Assembly (NCBI RefSeq): GCF_003584125.1
Contig: NZ_QXFL01000002.1
Location: 1 to 64,000 of the forward strand
Direction of reading: 5' to 3'
Length of the DNA stretch: 64,000 bases
Source: Aurantiacibacter zhengii
Lineage (GTDB): Bacteria > Pseudomonadota > Alphaproteobacteria > Sphingomonadales > Sphingomonadaceae
Below the pieces are notes generated by a model, which worked only from the letters and a program-made list of their open reading frames with translations, had not been told where the DNA came from and did no database searches. A program made the position numbers and the translations under genes. Of this stretch, positions 41,185 through 50,988 are shown one piece after another (position 1 is the stretch's first letter; each line of letters opens with the position of its first letter).

Positions 41185-44100
41185 CACAGGAAAGCGGTGT
41201 CCTGGGCACGCTGCGCCCGGCCAGGGACCAGGCGGTAAACGCGACGGCCGGAGCGCCGGGGGACGCACGGCCGGAGCCGGGTTTCCTGGAGACGGCAGGC
41301 GCGGCGCTGCGCCTGGAGGAAGACGTTACCCCCGACGCGCGGCGCGGCCGCCTGCGCGAGGGATACCGCGAGCTGGCCGAGACGCTGGAAGACATGGGCG
41401 TGGATCCTGCCAGCTTCACCCGCGAAACCGACTGGTACGAAGCGCCTGCATGGCTGGGCGGTGCGCCGCTGGACCATGAAGCGATCTGGCGCGAGGCGCA
41501 GCGGGCGGGCCTGAAAGACTTGCCGCAGACGCGCGAGGCCTTCGAGCAGGATATCGTCAACCGCGAAGGCGCGGCGGCCGAGGACTTCGACACGCTGGCG
41601 CGATCCGACAGCGTGGTGGCGCCCTTTGTCGGCGGTTCGCTGGTGGGCATGGCCGAAAGCAACCTTGGCCCGCTGCAATTCCAGTTCGGGCTTGGCGGGC
41701 GCACGGTGCTGGGCATTGCCATGCGCGAAGGCGCGATCGGCGCGGCGGACGAAGGGCTGGAAGTGTTCGACCGCCAGCGCGGTTACGAGGCGGCGGGGCG
41801 CGAATACACGGCGCAGGACGCGCTGGTGGACGTGGCAGGCGGCTTTGTCGGCGGGGCGGTGATCGGCGGCGGTCTGGCTTCCGCGCCTGCCGTGACGCGC
41901 GCCGGACGCGCCGGGATCGTGGAAGTGCGCGAACGGTTCGCCCGCTTTTTTGCCGAACGCCAGGCGGTGGCCGATAGCCCGTTCGCGGGAACGATCGACG
42001 GCGACGATCTGCACGTGCGCCGCGTGAACGAGACAGTGAACGCGATTGCAAACGGCCGGCCGCTGGATCCTCCGGCTGCCGTGCCCGATTATGACGCGGT
42101 GAAGCGCGCGATTGCCGTGCCCGAAAGCGGCGGCCGCGACGGCGCGACGAACGGCATGGGATCGAGCGCCAGCGGCCGCTACCAGTTTATCCGGTCGACC
42201 TTCACCGAGCTGTACCAGCGCGAGTTCGGCGTGAACGCGGCGGCCGCGAACGAAGCCTGGCGCACCAATCGCTTCGACGTAAACGTGCAGGAACGGCTGA
42301 TGGACCGCCTGCTGTACGAAAACGCGGCGGGCTTGCAACGCGCGGGCTTCACGGCCGACACCGGCAACCTCTACCTCGCGCACTTTGCCGGACGTTCGAC
42401 GGCCGTGCGGATGCTGGAGGCGGACCCATCGACGCCGGTTTCGCGCTTTTTCAGCCGCGAGGCGATCGCGCAGAACCCGGCATACCTGGGCGGCGGCAAG
42501 TCGGTTGGCCAGGCCATTGCCGAGATCCGTTCGCGCGTGGGCGATGCACCGCAGGGTGCCCCCGCACCGCCCGCAGCGCGCGAGCCGCAAGACGAGCTGG
42601 CGGGGATCGAGGCCGAGGAAAGCGCGATCGACGCCGCCAGGCTGAACGAAGACGTGATCGTGCGCGACCTTCCCGCAGCGATCCGCCCGCTGGTGGACGC
42701 GCGCGCGGTGCCATTGAACCGTCCTGGTGACTGGGCGGCGGAGTTGGGCGTGTCCGAACGCGAGCTGCGCAAGGCACTGACCAACATGGCCGACCGTGGC
42801 GAGCTGGACCTGGTTATCGGGAGCAAGGAACGCGGGCGGGTGAAAATCAGCCCTCGCCGCTGGCGCGACCGCACCAACGCGGAAATCATTGCCGAGAATG
42901 ACGGCGTGTGGCCCGGCAGTTTTCGCCGGGCGCGGCAGAGCGGGCCGGACGACGCGCTGGCCTATATCGTTGGCAAGGGCGGCATTGCCTACGATGGCCT
43001 GAATGCCCAGGGTCGCAAGGCAGGATCCGCTGGCCACGATCTGCGCAATTCGGGCAGCCTCGACCATTTCGTGCCCGGCCGTGGCCCGCTGCTGCGCCCG
43101 GAAGGCCGCAGCCTGGAGGAAGTTGGGGAACTGATATGGGAGGCAGGCTACCTTGGCCCGCCCGAAGCAACCCCGCGCCCCACCGAAACCGAAGTGATCG
43201 ACTGGCTGGACGGCGTGATCCGGCGCGGCGAGAAGGTCTATCAGCCCAGCGAAGCGCCGGAGCCGCGCGCGCCCAAGACGCGCGAGGGGCGTTTCCAGTC
43301 CGACGAACACGAGTATTTCGAGCGCACCCGCTGGAACGACGCGGCAGAGCGCGTGCTGGGCCGCGAGCTGACCGACGACGAGCTGGACGCGGCCATGGCG
43401 ATAGGCGACCTGCCGGACGACTGGCGCGTGCTGGATCCTCTCGACCAGGACGAAGCTCTCGACAACGCGCTGGTGCAGGTGGTAAACCGCCAGCTGGACG
43501 ATGCGCTGGCCGATGCCTTCGCTGAAACCGAGGACGATTTTTATGAGGCCATTGCCGAGCAATTTGCAGATGCCGTTGGCCGAGAAGGTGAAGCGCGCGC
43601 AGCAGGGCGCGCAGGATCCCCGGTTGAGCAAGGCAACGCGGGAGAAGCTGGCCAAGTCGGCGGCGATGGCGCAGGAAATGCTCGACCGCCAGAACTGACC
43701 GAACGCCAGCTGGACGAGCTGGCCGACGATCGCACGCTTCCCCCACCCGATCCCGAACGGCTTGCCGAGTTTGCCGACCCGGCAGGCGAAGGCGTGCAGC
43801 GCGCGGCCGAAAGCGACTGGCACGATATCGAGGCGGAAAAGCCGGAGTTTGTAAGGCTTTTTCGGGGAGAAGCGGCCGAGGGCGATCCTTCCGCTGTCTC
43901 GCTGCCGAGCCGCCCCGATGAACCGCGTGGGCACTGGTTCACCCATGATCTCGAGACGGCGCGCGCGTATGCGGGCGACTTGGGCAAGATTTATTATGTC
44001 GACGTGCCCGGTGATCGCTTGGAGGCGGCGTCAACCAAATACCGCGCCAACAGCAACGGCGAGGAACGGCTGCTTACATCGGAATGGGCGACCCAGCGGC

Positions 44101-44366
44101 AAGAGCTTGATCCGCAGGCCGATTTCGCGCGCCCAACGCAGGACCAGGCGCGGACCGGGCTGGAGAATAGGACCGAAGGCCGGATCAAGGGCAAGGTTCC
44201 GCAGAAGGAACCTGGCAGCGATGGCGGCCTGTTCGACACCCAGGACACCACCGGCGACCTGTTCGATTTGCAGGACGGCCGGGGGCCGCGCAGCGTGGAC
44301 GATATCCGGGCCGAGATCGTTGGAGACAGGACAGCGATCGAAGCCTTACGACAGTGCATCAAATAG
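41181..44366 (+). CDS. large virion protein: lytic transglycosylase and possible ADP-ribosyltransferase-like domain
   Basis: 1061 residues. A lysozyme-like transglycosylase domain at about 300-430 has AIAVPESGGRDG (likely catalytic Glu315), SSASGRYQFIRSTF and LYLAHFAG; it would cut peptidoglycan during DNA entry, as T7 gp16 does. A winged-helix-like segment lies at about 510-560. Around 865-885 is a Gly/Ala/Glu linker. The C-terminal part (about 885-975) has FVRLFRGE (Arg895), GHWFTHDLETARAYAGD (Thr921) and KIYYVDVPGD, an arrangement reminiscent of ADP-ribosyltransferase-like toxin domains. The transglycosylase is well supported; the second call is tentative. Confidence 0.75.
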   Translation: MTQESGVLGTLRPARDQAVNATAGAPGDARPEPGFLETAGAALRLEEDVTPDARRGRLREGYRELAETLEDMGVDPASFTRETDWYEAPAWLGGAPLDHEAIWREAQRAGLKDLPQTREAFEQDIVNREGAAAEDFDTLARSDSVVAPFVGGSLVGMAESNLGPLQFQFGLGGRTVLGIAMREGAIGAADEGLEVFDRQRGYEAAGREYTAQDALVDVAGGFVGGAVIGGGLASAPAVTRAGRAGIVEVRERFARFFAERQAVADSPFAGTIDGDDLHVRRVNETVNAIANGRPLDPPAAVPDYDAVKRAIAVPESGGRDGATNGMGSSASGRYQFIRSTFTELYQREFGVNAAAANEAWRTNRFDVNVQERLMDRLLYENAAGLQRAGFTADTGNLYLAHFAGRSTAVRMLEADPSTPVSRFFSREAIAQNPAYLGGGKSVGQAIAEIRSRVGDAPQGAPAPPAAREPQDELAGIEAEESAIDAARLNEDVIVRDLPAAIRPLVDARAVPLNRPGDWAAELGVSERELRKALTNMADRGELDLVIGSKERGRVKISPRRWRDRTNAEIIAENDGVWPGSFRRARQSGPDDALAYIVGKGGIAYDGLNAQGRKAGSAGHDLRNSGSLDHFVPGRGPLLRPEGRSLEEVGELIWEAGYLGPPEATPRPTETEVIDWLDGVIRRGEKVYQPSEAPEPRAPKTREGRFQSDEHEYFERTRWNDAAERVLGRELTDDELDAAMAIGDLPDDWRVLDPLDQDEALDNALVQVVNRQLDDALADAFAETEDDFYEAIAEQFADAVGREGEARAAGRAGSPVEQGNAGEAGQVGGDGAGNARPPELTERQLDELADDRTLPPPDPERLAEFADPAGEGVQRAAESDWHDIEAEKPEFVRLFRGEAAEGDPSAVSLPSRPDEPRGHWFTHDLETARAYAGDLGKIYYVDVPGDRLEAASTKYRANSNGEERLLTSEWATQRQELDPQADFARPTQDQARTGLENRTEGRIKGKVPQKEPGSDGGLFDTQDTTGDLFDLQDGRGPRSVDDIRAEIVGDRTAIEALRQCIK

Positions 44367-44384
44367 CGCCGGAAGGAGCCGCCC

Positions 44385-44636
44385 ATGGGCACGACGCTTG
44401 CAGACGTTTCGCTGGACCAGGACTGGACCGAACTCACCACCATCGCCTCTGCCGCTGCCCGCGTGCAGAACGTAGGCGAAGGCGCGGTGGCCGTTGTCGA
44501 AGGCGGTGCTGGTACCCCCACCGGCAAGAGCGGCACCGTGCTGGGGCCGCGCGATCGTATCGACGTGAACAACGCCAACGTGTGGGCGCGTGCCATTGAC
44601 GATAGCGGCAAGGTTTCGCTGACCACGACCGCGTAA
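44385..44636 (+). CDS. small phage hypothetical protein
   Basis: 83 residues starting MGTTLADVSLDQDWTELTTI, beta-prone and rich in Val, Gly and Thr (NVGEGAVAVVEGGAGTPTGK). AAGGAG precedes the ATG and the stop overlaps the next start (TAATG). Composition recalls the post-capsid protein at 34559; it may be a virion surface or tail protein. Confidence 0.65.
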   Translation: MGTTLADVSLDQDWTELTTIASAAARVQNVGEGAVAVVEGGAGTPTGKSGTVLGPRDRIDVNNANVWARAIDDSGKVSLTTTA

Positions 44637-47083
44637 TGAGCGCCGGGGCGTGCCTTGCCGACCTGGAAGCCCAGGGCGTGCTGGACGCCGCGCGCGCCGC
44701 CGATGCCCGCGCCCTCTACGACGAGCTGCTGGCCGAGTACCGGCAGAGCGGATCGCGCGAGGCGGCCGAGGCTCTGGCGACGCGCGACCTGATCGACGCC
44801 ATGGAAACGATGGTGACGCGCAAGGAGTTTCTTGCCGGGCGCACCATCAAGGTGCGCAACCGGATTGCCGGGGATCTTCTGCGCTACGATGGCCAGCGCG
44901 GTATGGGCGGACGCGGCGGTGGTGGCGGGCCGATCGACCCGCGCGCCGGGCCTGCCTTTTTCAACCGGGATCCGCGCGCGCCCTATTCCAACGTGGAAGC
45001 GCGGCGCAAGTCGGTGGTGTCGGCCGCGCACCGGCTGCTGGACGACATGATGGAGCGGTTCTCCACCAACATCGCGGGCAGCGTGCGCAACAAGGCCCAG
45101 CTGCGCAACGTGACGCGCGAGCTGTTCGGGGAAAGCACCGGGGACGCGGCGGCCGCTGGCATGGCGACGGCCTGGCGCAAGTCAGCCGAAATGCTGCGCC
45201 AGCGCTTCAACGCGGCGGGCGGCAACATCGGCTTCCGTTCGGACTGGGGGATGCCGCAAAGCCACGACTGGAAAGCCGTGCGCAAGGCGGGGTTCGATGA
45301 ATGGGCCGCTTTCATCCGCGACAGGCTGGACGTGGGCAAGATGGTCGACCTCGACACCGGCAAGCCCATGACGCGGGCCAAGCTGGAGCAGCTGCTGCCC
45401 GATATCTTCCGGCAGATCCGCAGCGAGGGGTGGGACAAGCGCGCGCCGGGCGGCCAGCCCAAGGTCGCCAGCCTGGCCAATCGCCGCGCCGACGCGCGGT
45501 TTTTCGTGTTCAGGGATGCCGACGCCTGGATGGAATATGCCGAGGCGTACGGCCAGGGCACCGCCTACGACGCGATGATGGGCCATATCGAGGGGATGGC
45601 GCGCGATATCGCGGCGCTGGAGATCCTTGGCCCCAATCCCAATGCCACGATCAACTGGCTCAAAGAAACGATCCTGGCCAGTGCCCAGCGTGACATGGAT
45701 CCCGGCAGCAAGGGCGTGAAGCGCGCGGAGAACGCGGGCGAGAAGATAGACGAACTGTGGCAGGAGTATTCGGGGGCCAACTGGGGCGCGCGCAACGAGG
45801 CGCTGGCGCTGGGCTTTTCCACCTATCGCGCCTTTGCCACCAGCACCAAGCTGGGCAGCGCGTTCCTTTCGGCCATGAGCGACTTTGCCTTTTCGCGCAG
45901 CAGCCGCGCGTTCAACGGCCTGTCGCAGGCCACGATGCTGCCGCAGTACCTCAAGCTGTTCGTGCCCGGTTCGATCGAGGACCAGAAGCTGGCGGTGCGC
46001 CTGGGCCTGATCGCGGAAGAATGGAGCAGCCGCACGGCCGCGCAGAGCCGCTACCTGACGGAAGAATTGACCGGGGGTTTCTCGCGCCGCCTGGCGGAAG
46101 GCGTGCTGCGCCTGTCGCTGCTATCCCGCCACACGCAGACCATGCGCTGGGTGAACGGCATGGAATGGCTGTCGCAGTTCACCGTGGCGGCCGAGCGCAC
46201 TTTCGACAACCTGCCCGACCATCTGCGCGAGGCGCTGGGGCGGCGTGGGATCGACGCTGCCGAATGGGACACGCTGCGCAAGGCCAAGATGAAGACGCAG
46301 CGCGGTGTCGAGTGGATGGACCCGACGCAGGCGGGCGACGACGCGCTGGCAAGCCGGTTCATGGAAGTGATCCTGGAGGACACCGACATTGCCGTGCCGG
46401 TGTCGGACCTGGCCACGCGCGCAGCGATCAACACCGGCCTGCCGCGCGGCACCCTGAAAGGCGAGCTGGGCCGCAGCGCGTTCCAGTTCAAGGGCTTCGG
46501 CATTTCGGTGATCCTGGCCCAGTGGCAGCGCATCATGGCCATGACGCCTGCCAGGGCCGCGCCCTACACCATCGGGCTGGTGGTGGGCACCACGCTGACC
46601 GGAGCGATCGGCTTGCAGCTGAAAGCGCTGGCAGCGGGCAAGGATCCGCGCCCGATGGACGACGGCACATTCTGGAACGCGGCCGTTATGCAGGGCGGCG
46701 GCTTCGGGATCTTCGGGGACTTCCTGTTTGCCGATCAGAACCGCTACGGCGGCAGCTTCGCGCAGACCATGATGGGGCCGCTGGCCGACGACGCGCAAGG
46801 TGCCTACAACCTGGCAACGGCCGAGGATCCGCGCACCCAGCTGGTGCGCGAGGCCAAGGGCTGGGTGCCCGGCAACAACCTCTGGTACGTGCGCCTGGCG
46901 CTGGACCGGATGGTGGCCGACCAGATCGACATGGTGATCAATCCCCGCTTCGGCCAGCGCGAGCGCGGCCAGCAACGCTTTGCGGCCGAGGAAGGCACCA
47001 GCTTCTGGTGGCGGCCCGGCTCGCCTGCCCCATACCGATCGCCCGACTATGCCAATGCCATTGAAGGGGAGACACCCGAATGA
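44636..47083 (+). CDS. large phage virion protein, probably internal
   Basis: 815 residues, mostly helical. Blocks include FLAGRTIKVRNRIAGDLLRY, SDWGMPQSHDWKAVRKAGFD, FRDADAWMEYAEAYGQGTAY, hydrophobic stretches near 605-630 (YTIGLVVGTTLTGAIGLQL), and SFAQTMMGPLADDAQGAYNL. I associate this pattern with the large protein encoded just before the tail fibre in BPP-1-like podoviruses, presumably an ejected or membrane-interacting virion protein. The next gene overlaps by ATGA. Confidence 0.68.
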   Translation: MSAGACLADLEAQGVLDAARAADARALYDELLAEYRQSGSREAAEALATRDLIDAMETMVTRKEFLAGRTIKVRNRIAGDLLRYDGQRGMGGRGGGGGPIDPRAGPAFFNRDPRAPYSNVEARRKSVVSAAHRLLDDMMERFSTNIAGSVRNKAQLRNVTRELFGESTGDAAAAGMATAWRKSAEMLRQRFNAAGGNIGFRSDWGMPQSHDWKAVRKAGFDEWAAFIRDRLDVGKMVDLDTGKPMTRAKLEQLLPDIFRQIRSEGWDKRAPGGQPKVASLANRRADARFFVFRDADAWMEYAEAYGQGTAYDAMMGHIEGMARDIAALEILGPNPNATINWLKETILASAQRDMDPGSKGVKRAENAGEKIDELWQEYSGANWGARNEALALGFSTYRAFATSTKLGSAFLSAMSDFAFSRSSRAFNGLSQATMLPQYLKLFVPGSIEDQKLAVRLGLIAEEWSSRTAAQSRYLTEELTGGFSRRLAEGVLRLSLLSRHTQTMRWVNGMEWLSQFTVAAERTFDNLPDHLREALGRRGIDAAEWDTLRKAKMKTQRGVEWMDPTQAGDDALASRFMEVILEDTDIAVPVSDLATRAAINTGLPRGTLKGELGRSAFQFKGFGISVILAQWQRIMAMTPARAAPYTIGLVVGTTLTGAIGLQLKALAAGKDPRPMDDGTFWNAAVMQGGGFGIFGDFLFADQNRYGGSFAQTMMGPLADDAQGAYNLATAEDPRTQLVREAKGWVPGNNLWYVRLALDRMVADQIDMVINPRFGQRERGQQRFAAEEGTSFWWRPGSPAPYRSPDYANAIEGETPE

Positions 47084-50055
47084 CCGTAGCTGCGCTGCCA
47101 CGTTTCAGGGACTATGCCGAGAACGGCACCACGACAGAGTGGGCGCTGCCCTGGCGTTTCACGCCTGCCGATATCCGCGCGCAGCGCAGGGCGCCCGATG
47201 GCACGATAACGGCCCTGTTAAACGGGACCGACTTCACGGTGACGGGCGGCGACACCGATGCCGGCGGTATACTGACCACCACGGCGGCGGCTGCCAGCGG
47301 GGTCGAGCTGAATGTGTGGTCTGAAACCGCTCGCGCACAGACGGCCGATTACACCACCAGCGACAGGTTCCCGGCCGAGACGCATGAGTTGCGCCTGGAT
47401 ATCCTCGCCATGGTTGCGCAAGAGCAGGACCGCGAGATTGCGCGTGCGCCACAGGTGGCGCGCGGTGCGACCGCGCCCAGCATCGGCGCGCTAACCATTG
47501 GTCATGCTCTCTACGTTGACGCGAACGGCGATATTGGCAGCACTGAGAACAGCACGGCAGCGGTGGCGGCTGATGTGGATGCGGCAGAGGCGGCGGCGAC
47601 CAGCGCGGCGGCGAGTGAACAAAATGTTGCCGCTCTGGAAGCATCCACGAAAGGCTATGCAGCAACGGCTTCCACTGCTGCAACATCGGCTTCTTCAGCC
47701 GCAGCCGCAGCCTTAGCGGCGGGCAAGATTTACAACACTACGGCAGCGGGTGTTGCTGCCAATCCCAGCGATGATGATGGCTGGTGGCTGATTAATGGCG
47801 ATGCGCTGGACTACTACACCACGCAGTCGAGCGCAGCGCAGGATGAAGGTTTTTCCTTGGCTGGGGCCGCCGTGGTGGCTGCGGTGGATCAATCCGGCAC
47901 ATCATGGGCGCGGCCAACGATTGCAGCGGGTCGGACGGCAATCTTTCGCGATGACAACCTGCGCGATAATCTCGTCTGGACGCCGGAAGGTTGGCAGGAC
48001 AGCGCGAAAGTGATCCGGGCTACCCCCGACTTCATCACGGCTGCCATCGGCGCTGCGCCTGTGTTTGGCTATTCCATGATCCGCAAGTTTTCGAGCGCCT
48101 ATTCCGGCGAATTGTTCCGGGTGCGCCGCACCAGTGACAGCGCCACGCTGGATTGTTCTTCCGCAGCGGAAGCGGAGGCATTTGCTGCCCCCTCCATCCT
48201 TAAGGTGGTGGGCATCTACAACCAGATCAGCGGGGCGCTCAAGACGTTCTCGACCGAACTGGATTACGTGAACGTAGGAGGTCTGCCCGCCGCACAGAAC
48301 AACACTTCTGGCGCGATCAACATGCTAAGTTCGTCCGCCCTGCGTTCGTCTTTCCAGAACGTGCCGGGTATTGCCGGTTTTTACACGGCGATCTTCCCGG
48401 AATTTGGCGCACCGGCAGCCAATCGTGATCTGTTTTTTGTTTCAACCTCGTCCTCATCCTTGCGCCGCGTTGCCCTGCAATGGTCCGTAAGTGGGGCAAT
48501 CTCCTGCCAGTCGCGCCGGTTGGACGGCGACAGCGCAGTGTCCTACACGCCGGGAACGATCACAGGCGGGATTGAAAGCATTGGCTGGAATGTGAATGCC
48601 AGTGCCAACCGTGCGCGCAACACTCGCAACGGGCGCACGATCCGCGACGTTGCGCTAGGCGGTGCTGGCAATTTCAGCAACACCACGCCCAACGCGAACA
48701 TCAACAGCGACATTCCCGAAGGCGTAACCTTCTTCGAGGTAGCGGCATGGAACACTGCATGGAACGACACCTTGCACGATGCCTTGCTGGCAGACCAACT
48801 CGCGATGGTGGAAGGCAACCAATCGGACATTATCGAGGACGGCGCAGCAACGTGGTGGGCAGACATCGCAACGCGCCTTCCCGACAGCGGCAATATCGCA
48901 GTGGGTTACGGCACCTATTCCGGCCAGTGGGCCGCCGCCGAGTTCAACGGTGAAACTGGCGCGCGCGTTAGCAATCAGGTGCTGACCGAGGCTTTGCATG
49001 ACCGCGACGAACACCTGATGGTCGCTCCGCATGTGCTGGACGATGGCACGCTGATCGCAGCCTTGTTACCGCACAATTTCAGCATTTCCCCCGGCAGCGA
49101 CGATCAAATCCGGTTTTTCACTTCGGAAGATGGCACGGTTGCCAGCCTCGCGTTGGACACCACGTTTTCCTCTCCCGGTGCGGGGTGGAATTATGGCCAG
49201 TGGTTTGAGAGCGAAAGTAACCTCTTCCTACTTACCAATGACGATGTGGCGCGCACATGGAACGCCGTGCATTTCCCTGACAAGGTGATTGGCGACGTGG
49301 AAAAGGGCCGCGCGCTGGCTTACCAGGCATCGGCACCAGGTGGCGGGCAGAACCAGCTTTATTGCCGTGGCGACCAGGACGGTGACACGGTGTATCTTGT
49401 TTTCACCGCGCACCCGACCAACGTGCAAAACCCCTTGCGCTTGATGGCGCTAGATATGGAAGCGGGAACAAGCTGGAAGGACACCGCGCAGACCGACCTT
49501 GGCGACCCGTTCACTACTGGCTCGAACCTTGCCACGATTACCGGCCTGCCCGCGATCTATACCCCGCCGTCGGGCAAGAGTTTCCGCCTGATGGATATGG
49601 CACGTGGCGGTGATGCGATCATCGGATGCGAGTTTGACAATCCCGGCGACGGGTCGAGTGGCGCCCATGTAATGCTGCTCTACAACGGCGGCGACCGCTT
49701 CGCATCTTCTGGCTGGGACAAGATCAGCCTGCCGGAAGATACGGGGCAGCGCGCCGACAGCATCAACTATTTCCCCGGCGCCTGTTTCAGTCGGGAAGAC
49801 ACAGGGCGCGGCATTCGCGTGTTCCGAACTCGCAATGAAAGCAGCGGCGCGGTGCAATACCTGGAGCAGCTCGACACGCGCAACAAAGGCGCAAGCTGGC
49901 GCACCAACACGCTACTGACTTCGGACAAGGTGCTGCGGATGCCGTTCCCGGTAAAAGACGCGGTTCGGAGTGGGTATGCAGTGGCAGTGACGGAAGGTGA
50001 CTACACCGATTATCAGGACTTCCGCCTGCTGATGAAATTGTTTCGGTCGGCATGA
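47080..50055 (+). CDS. tail fibre / tailspike protein
   Basis: 991 residues. Residues 1-125 match the T7-type tail-fibre N-terminal attachment region (FRDYAENGTTTEWALPWRFT, TSDRFPAETHELRLDILAMV). An Ala-rich helical stalk covers about 150-215. A lectin-like or arabinofuranosidase-like fold may follow at about 320-560 (SSAYSGELFRVRRTSDSAT), and a beta-propeller-like, sialidase-type region at about 640-985. Base composition after the first 400 codons is less GC-rich than its neighbours. It decides host range by binding surface glycans. Confidence 0.8.
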   Translation: MTVAALPRFRDYAENGTTTEWALPWRFTPADIRAQRRAPDGTITALLNGTDFTVTGGDTDAGGILTTTAAAASGVELNVWSETARAQTADYTTSDRFPAETHELRLDILAMVAQEQDREIARAPQVARGATAPSIGALTIGHALYVDANGDIGSTENSTAAVAADVDAAEAAATSAAASEQNVAALEASTKGYAATASTAATSASSAAAAALAAGKIYNTTAAGVAANPSDDDGWWLINGDALDYYTTQSSAAQDEGFSLAGAAVVAAVDQSGTSWARPTIAAGRTAIFRDDNLRDNLVWTPEGWQDSAKVIRATPDFITAAIGAAPVFGYSMIRKFSSAYSGELFRVRRTSDSATLDCSSAAEAEAFAAPSILKVVGIYNQISGALKTFSTELDYVNVGGLPAAQNNTSGAINMLSSSALRSSFQNVPGIAGFYTAIFPEFGAPAANRDLFFVSTSSSSLRRVALQWSVSGAISCQSRRLDGDSAVSYTPGTITGGIESIGWNVNASANRARNTRNGRTIRDVALGGAGNFSNTTPNANINSDIPEGVTFFEVAAWNTAWNDTLHDALLADQLAMVEGNQSDIIEDGAATWWADIATRLPDSGNIAVGYGTYSGQWAAAEFNGETGARVSNQVLTEALHDRDEHLMVAPHVLDDGTLIAALLPHNFSISPGSDDQIRFFTSEDGTVASLALDTTFSSPGAGWNYGQWFESESNLFLLTNDDVARTWNAVHFPDKVIGDVEKGRALAYQASAPGGGQNQLYCRGDQDGDTVYLVFTAHPTNVQNPLRLMALDMEAGTSWKDTAQTDLGDPFTTGSNLATITGLPAIYTPPSGKSFRLMDMARGGDAIIGCEFDNPGDGSSGAHVMLLYNGGDRFASSGWDKISLPEDTGQRADSINYFPGACFSREDTGRGIRVFRTRNESSGAVQYLEQLDTRNKGASWRTNTLLTSDKVLRMPFPVKDAVRSGYAVAVTEGDYTDYQDFRLLMKLFRSA

Positions 50056-50155
50056 TGCCCGCTGGCGACCTACTGACGCACCTCGTCAGCCCGGTATTGC
50101 GGTTCGACTCCGATGGTTATTTGCGAGGTGTGGGCGGTATGAAAGGGGCGAAAGC

Positions 50156-50569
50156 ATGATGCCGCACCATCCCCCGCCCGTCGATCCCGAGCCGTTCCAG
50201 GCAACCATGGCCTTGCTGGCTGCGGTGCTGGGCGCGTTCGGCTTTGCCGCGCCGCTTTCCGTGGTGGCGGCCGGTTTTGTCTTTGCCACGGTTGGCGGCG
50301 TGGTGGGCCTCGCCTTCCTGCCGGTGGCCGAGCAGGACGAACGGATGCTGTGGGGTATCTGCCGCACGCTGCTGGCGGCCTGGTTCATCGGCGGCATTGC
50401 CGGAATGTTGCAGCCGCACATCGGCGGCGTCTGGATGGTGCCCGAATGGGTATCGAACGAAGAACTGCTGCCCGCTGTGATGGGCCTTGCCGGGCTGGTG
50501 TCGCGCTTTGTCGCTCGCAAGCTGTCCAACGGGGATTTCTCTCTGCCGTGGAACAAAGGTGGCCAATGA
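50156..50569 (+). CDS. holin-like membrane protein
   Basis: 137 residues with about three hydrophobic segments (ATMALLAAVLGAFGFAAPLS, VAAGFVFATVGGVVGLAFL, and a third at about 72-88) and a charged C-terminus (LSNGDFSLPWNKGG). AAGGGG is 7 nt from the ATG at 50156. It heads the lysis cassette and is the likely holin; no specific family was recognised. Confidence 0.65.
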   Translation: MMPHHPPPVDPEPFQATMALLAAVLGAFGFAAPLSVVAAGFVFATVGGVVGLAFLPVAEQDERMLWGICRTLLAAWFIGGIAGMLQPHIGGVWMVPEWVSNEELLPAVMGLAGLVSRFVARKLSNGDFSLPWNKGGQ

Positions 50570-50988
50570 AAAGCGCAGTAAACAGGATCCTCGATCTACT
50601 GGAAACGACATGGCAGCGCGGGCGCGCCTGGCGCGTGGGGCTGGCCATTGCCGGTGCCGTGCTGGGCTGGCTGATGCTGGAGCTGGCCGCGCTGGTGTGG
50701 CTGGGTTACGCGGTGCTGGCCTGCATGACGCTGCCCCGCCTGGCCGACGCGCGCAAGAGCTGGCGCCACCGTGCGGTGTGGGTGCTGGCTGCGGTGGCGG
50801 TAATCGGTTTCGGCAGCGGGCGGTTGATGTGGTTCCTGTGGCCAAGCCAGCTGCCGCTTTACATCTATTTCCTCGACTTCGCGCACTACGCGATGATCGC
50901 CCACGTGGCGGTGATGCTGTCCCTCGACAACGCGCACCGTGAACAATCTCCCCTCGATCCTTCGGAGGATACCAATGGACCTGCATGA
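50566..50988 (+). CDS. second membrane protein of the lysis cassette
   Basis: 140 residues, starting inside the previous gene (ATGA). It has three or four hydrophobic helices (VGLAIAGAVLGWLMLELAAL, WVLAAVAVIGFGSGRLMWFL, AHYAMIAHVAVML) joined by a basic loop (LADARKSWRHRAVW). It may be an antiholin, pinholin or holin partner. The Glu/Asp-rich tail overlaps the endolysin start by 14 nt. Confidence 0.65.
   Translation: MKSAVNRILDLLETTWQRGRAWRVGLAIAGAVLGWLMLELAALVWLGYAVLACMTLPRLADARKSWRHRAVWVLAAVAVIGFGSGRLMWFLWPSQLPLYIYFLDFAHYAMIAHVAVMLSLDNAHREQSPLDPSEDTNGPA

Noticed and set aside
41901-43946. Very long minus-strand frame antisense to the large virion protein
   Set aside because: High-GC sequences often keep the antisense frame open; it lacks any recognisable motif and a ribosome site, and the plus-strand gene is well supported.
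47080-50055. Possible diversity-generating retroelement, as in the related phage BPP-1
   Set aside because: No reverse transcriptase and no template/variable repeat pair was seen near the tail fibre.
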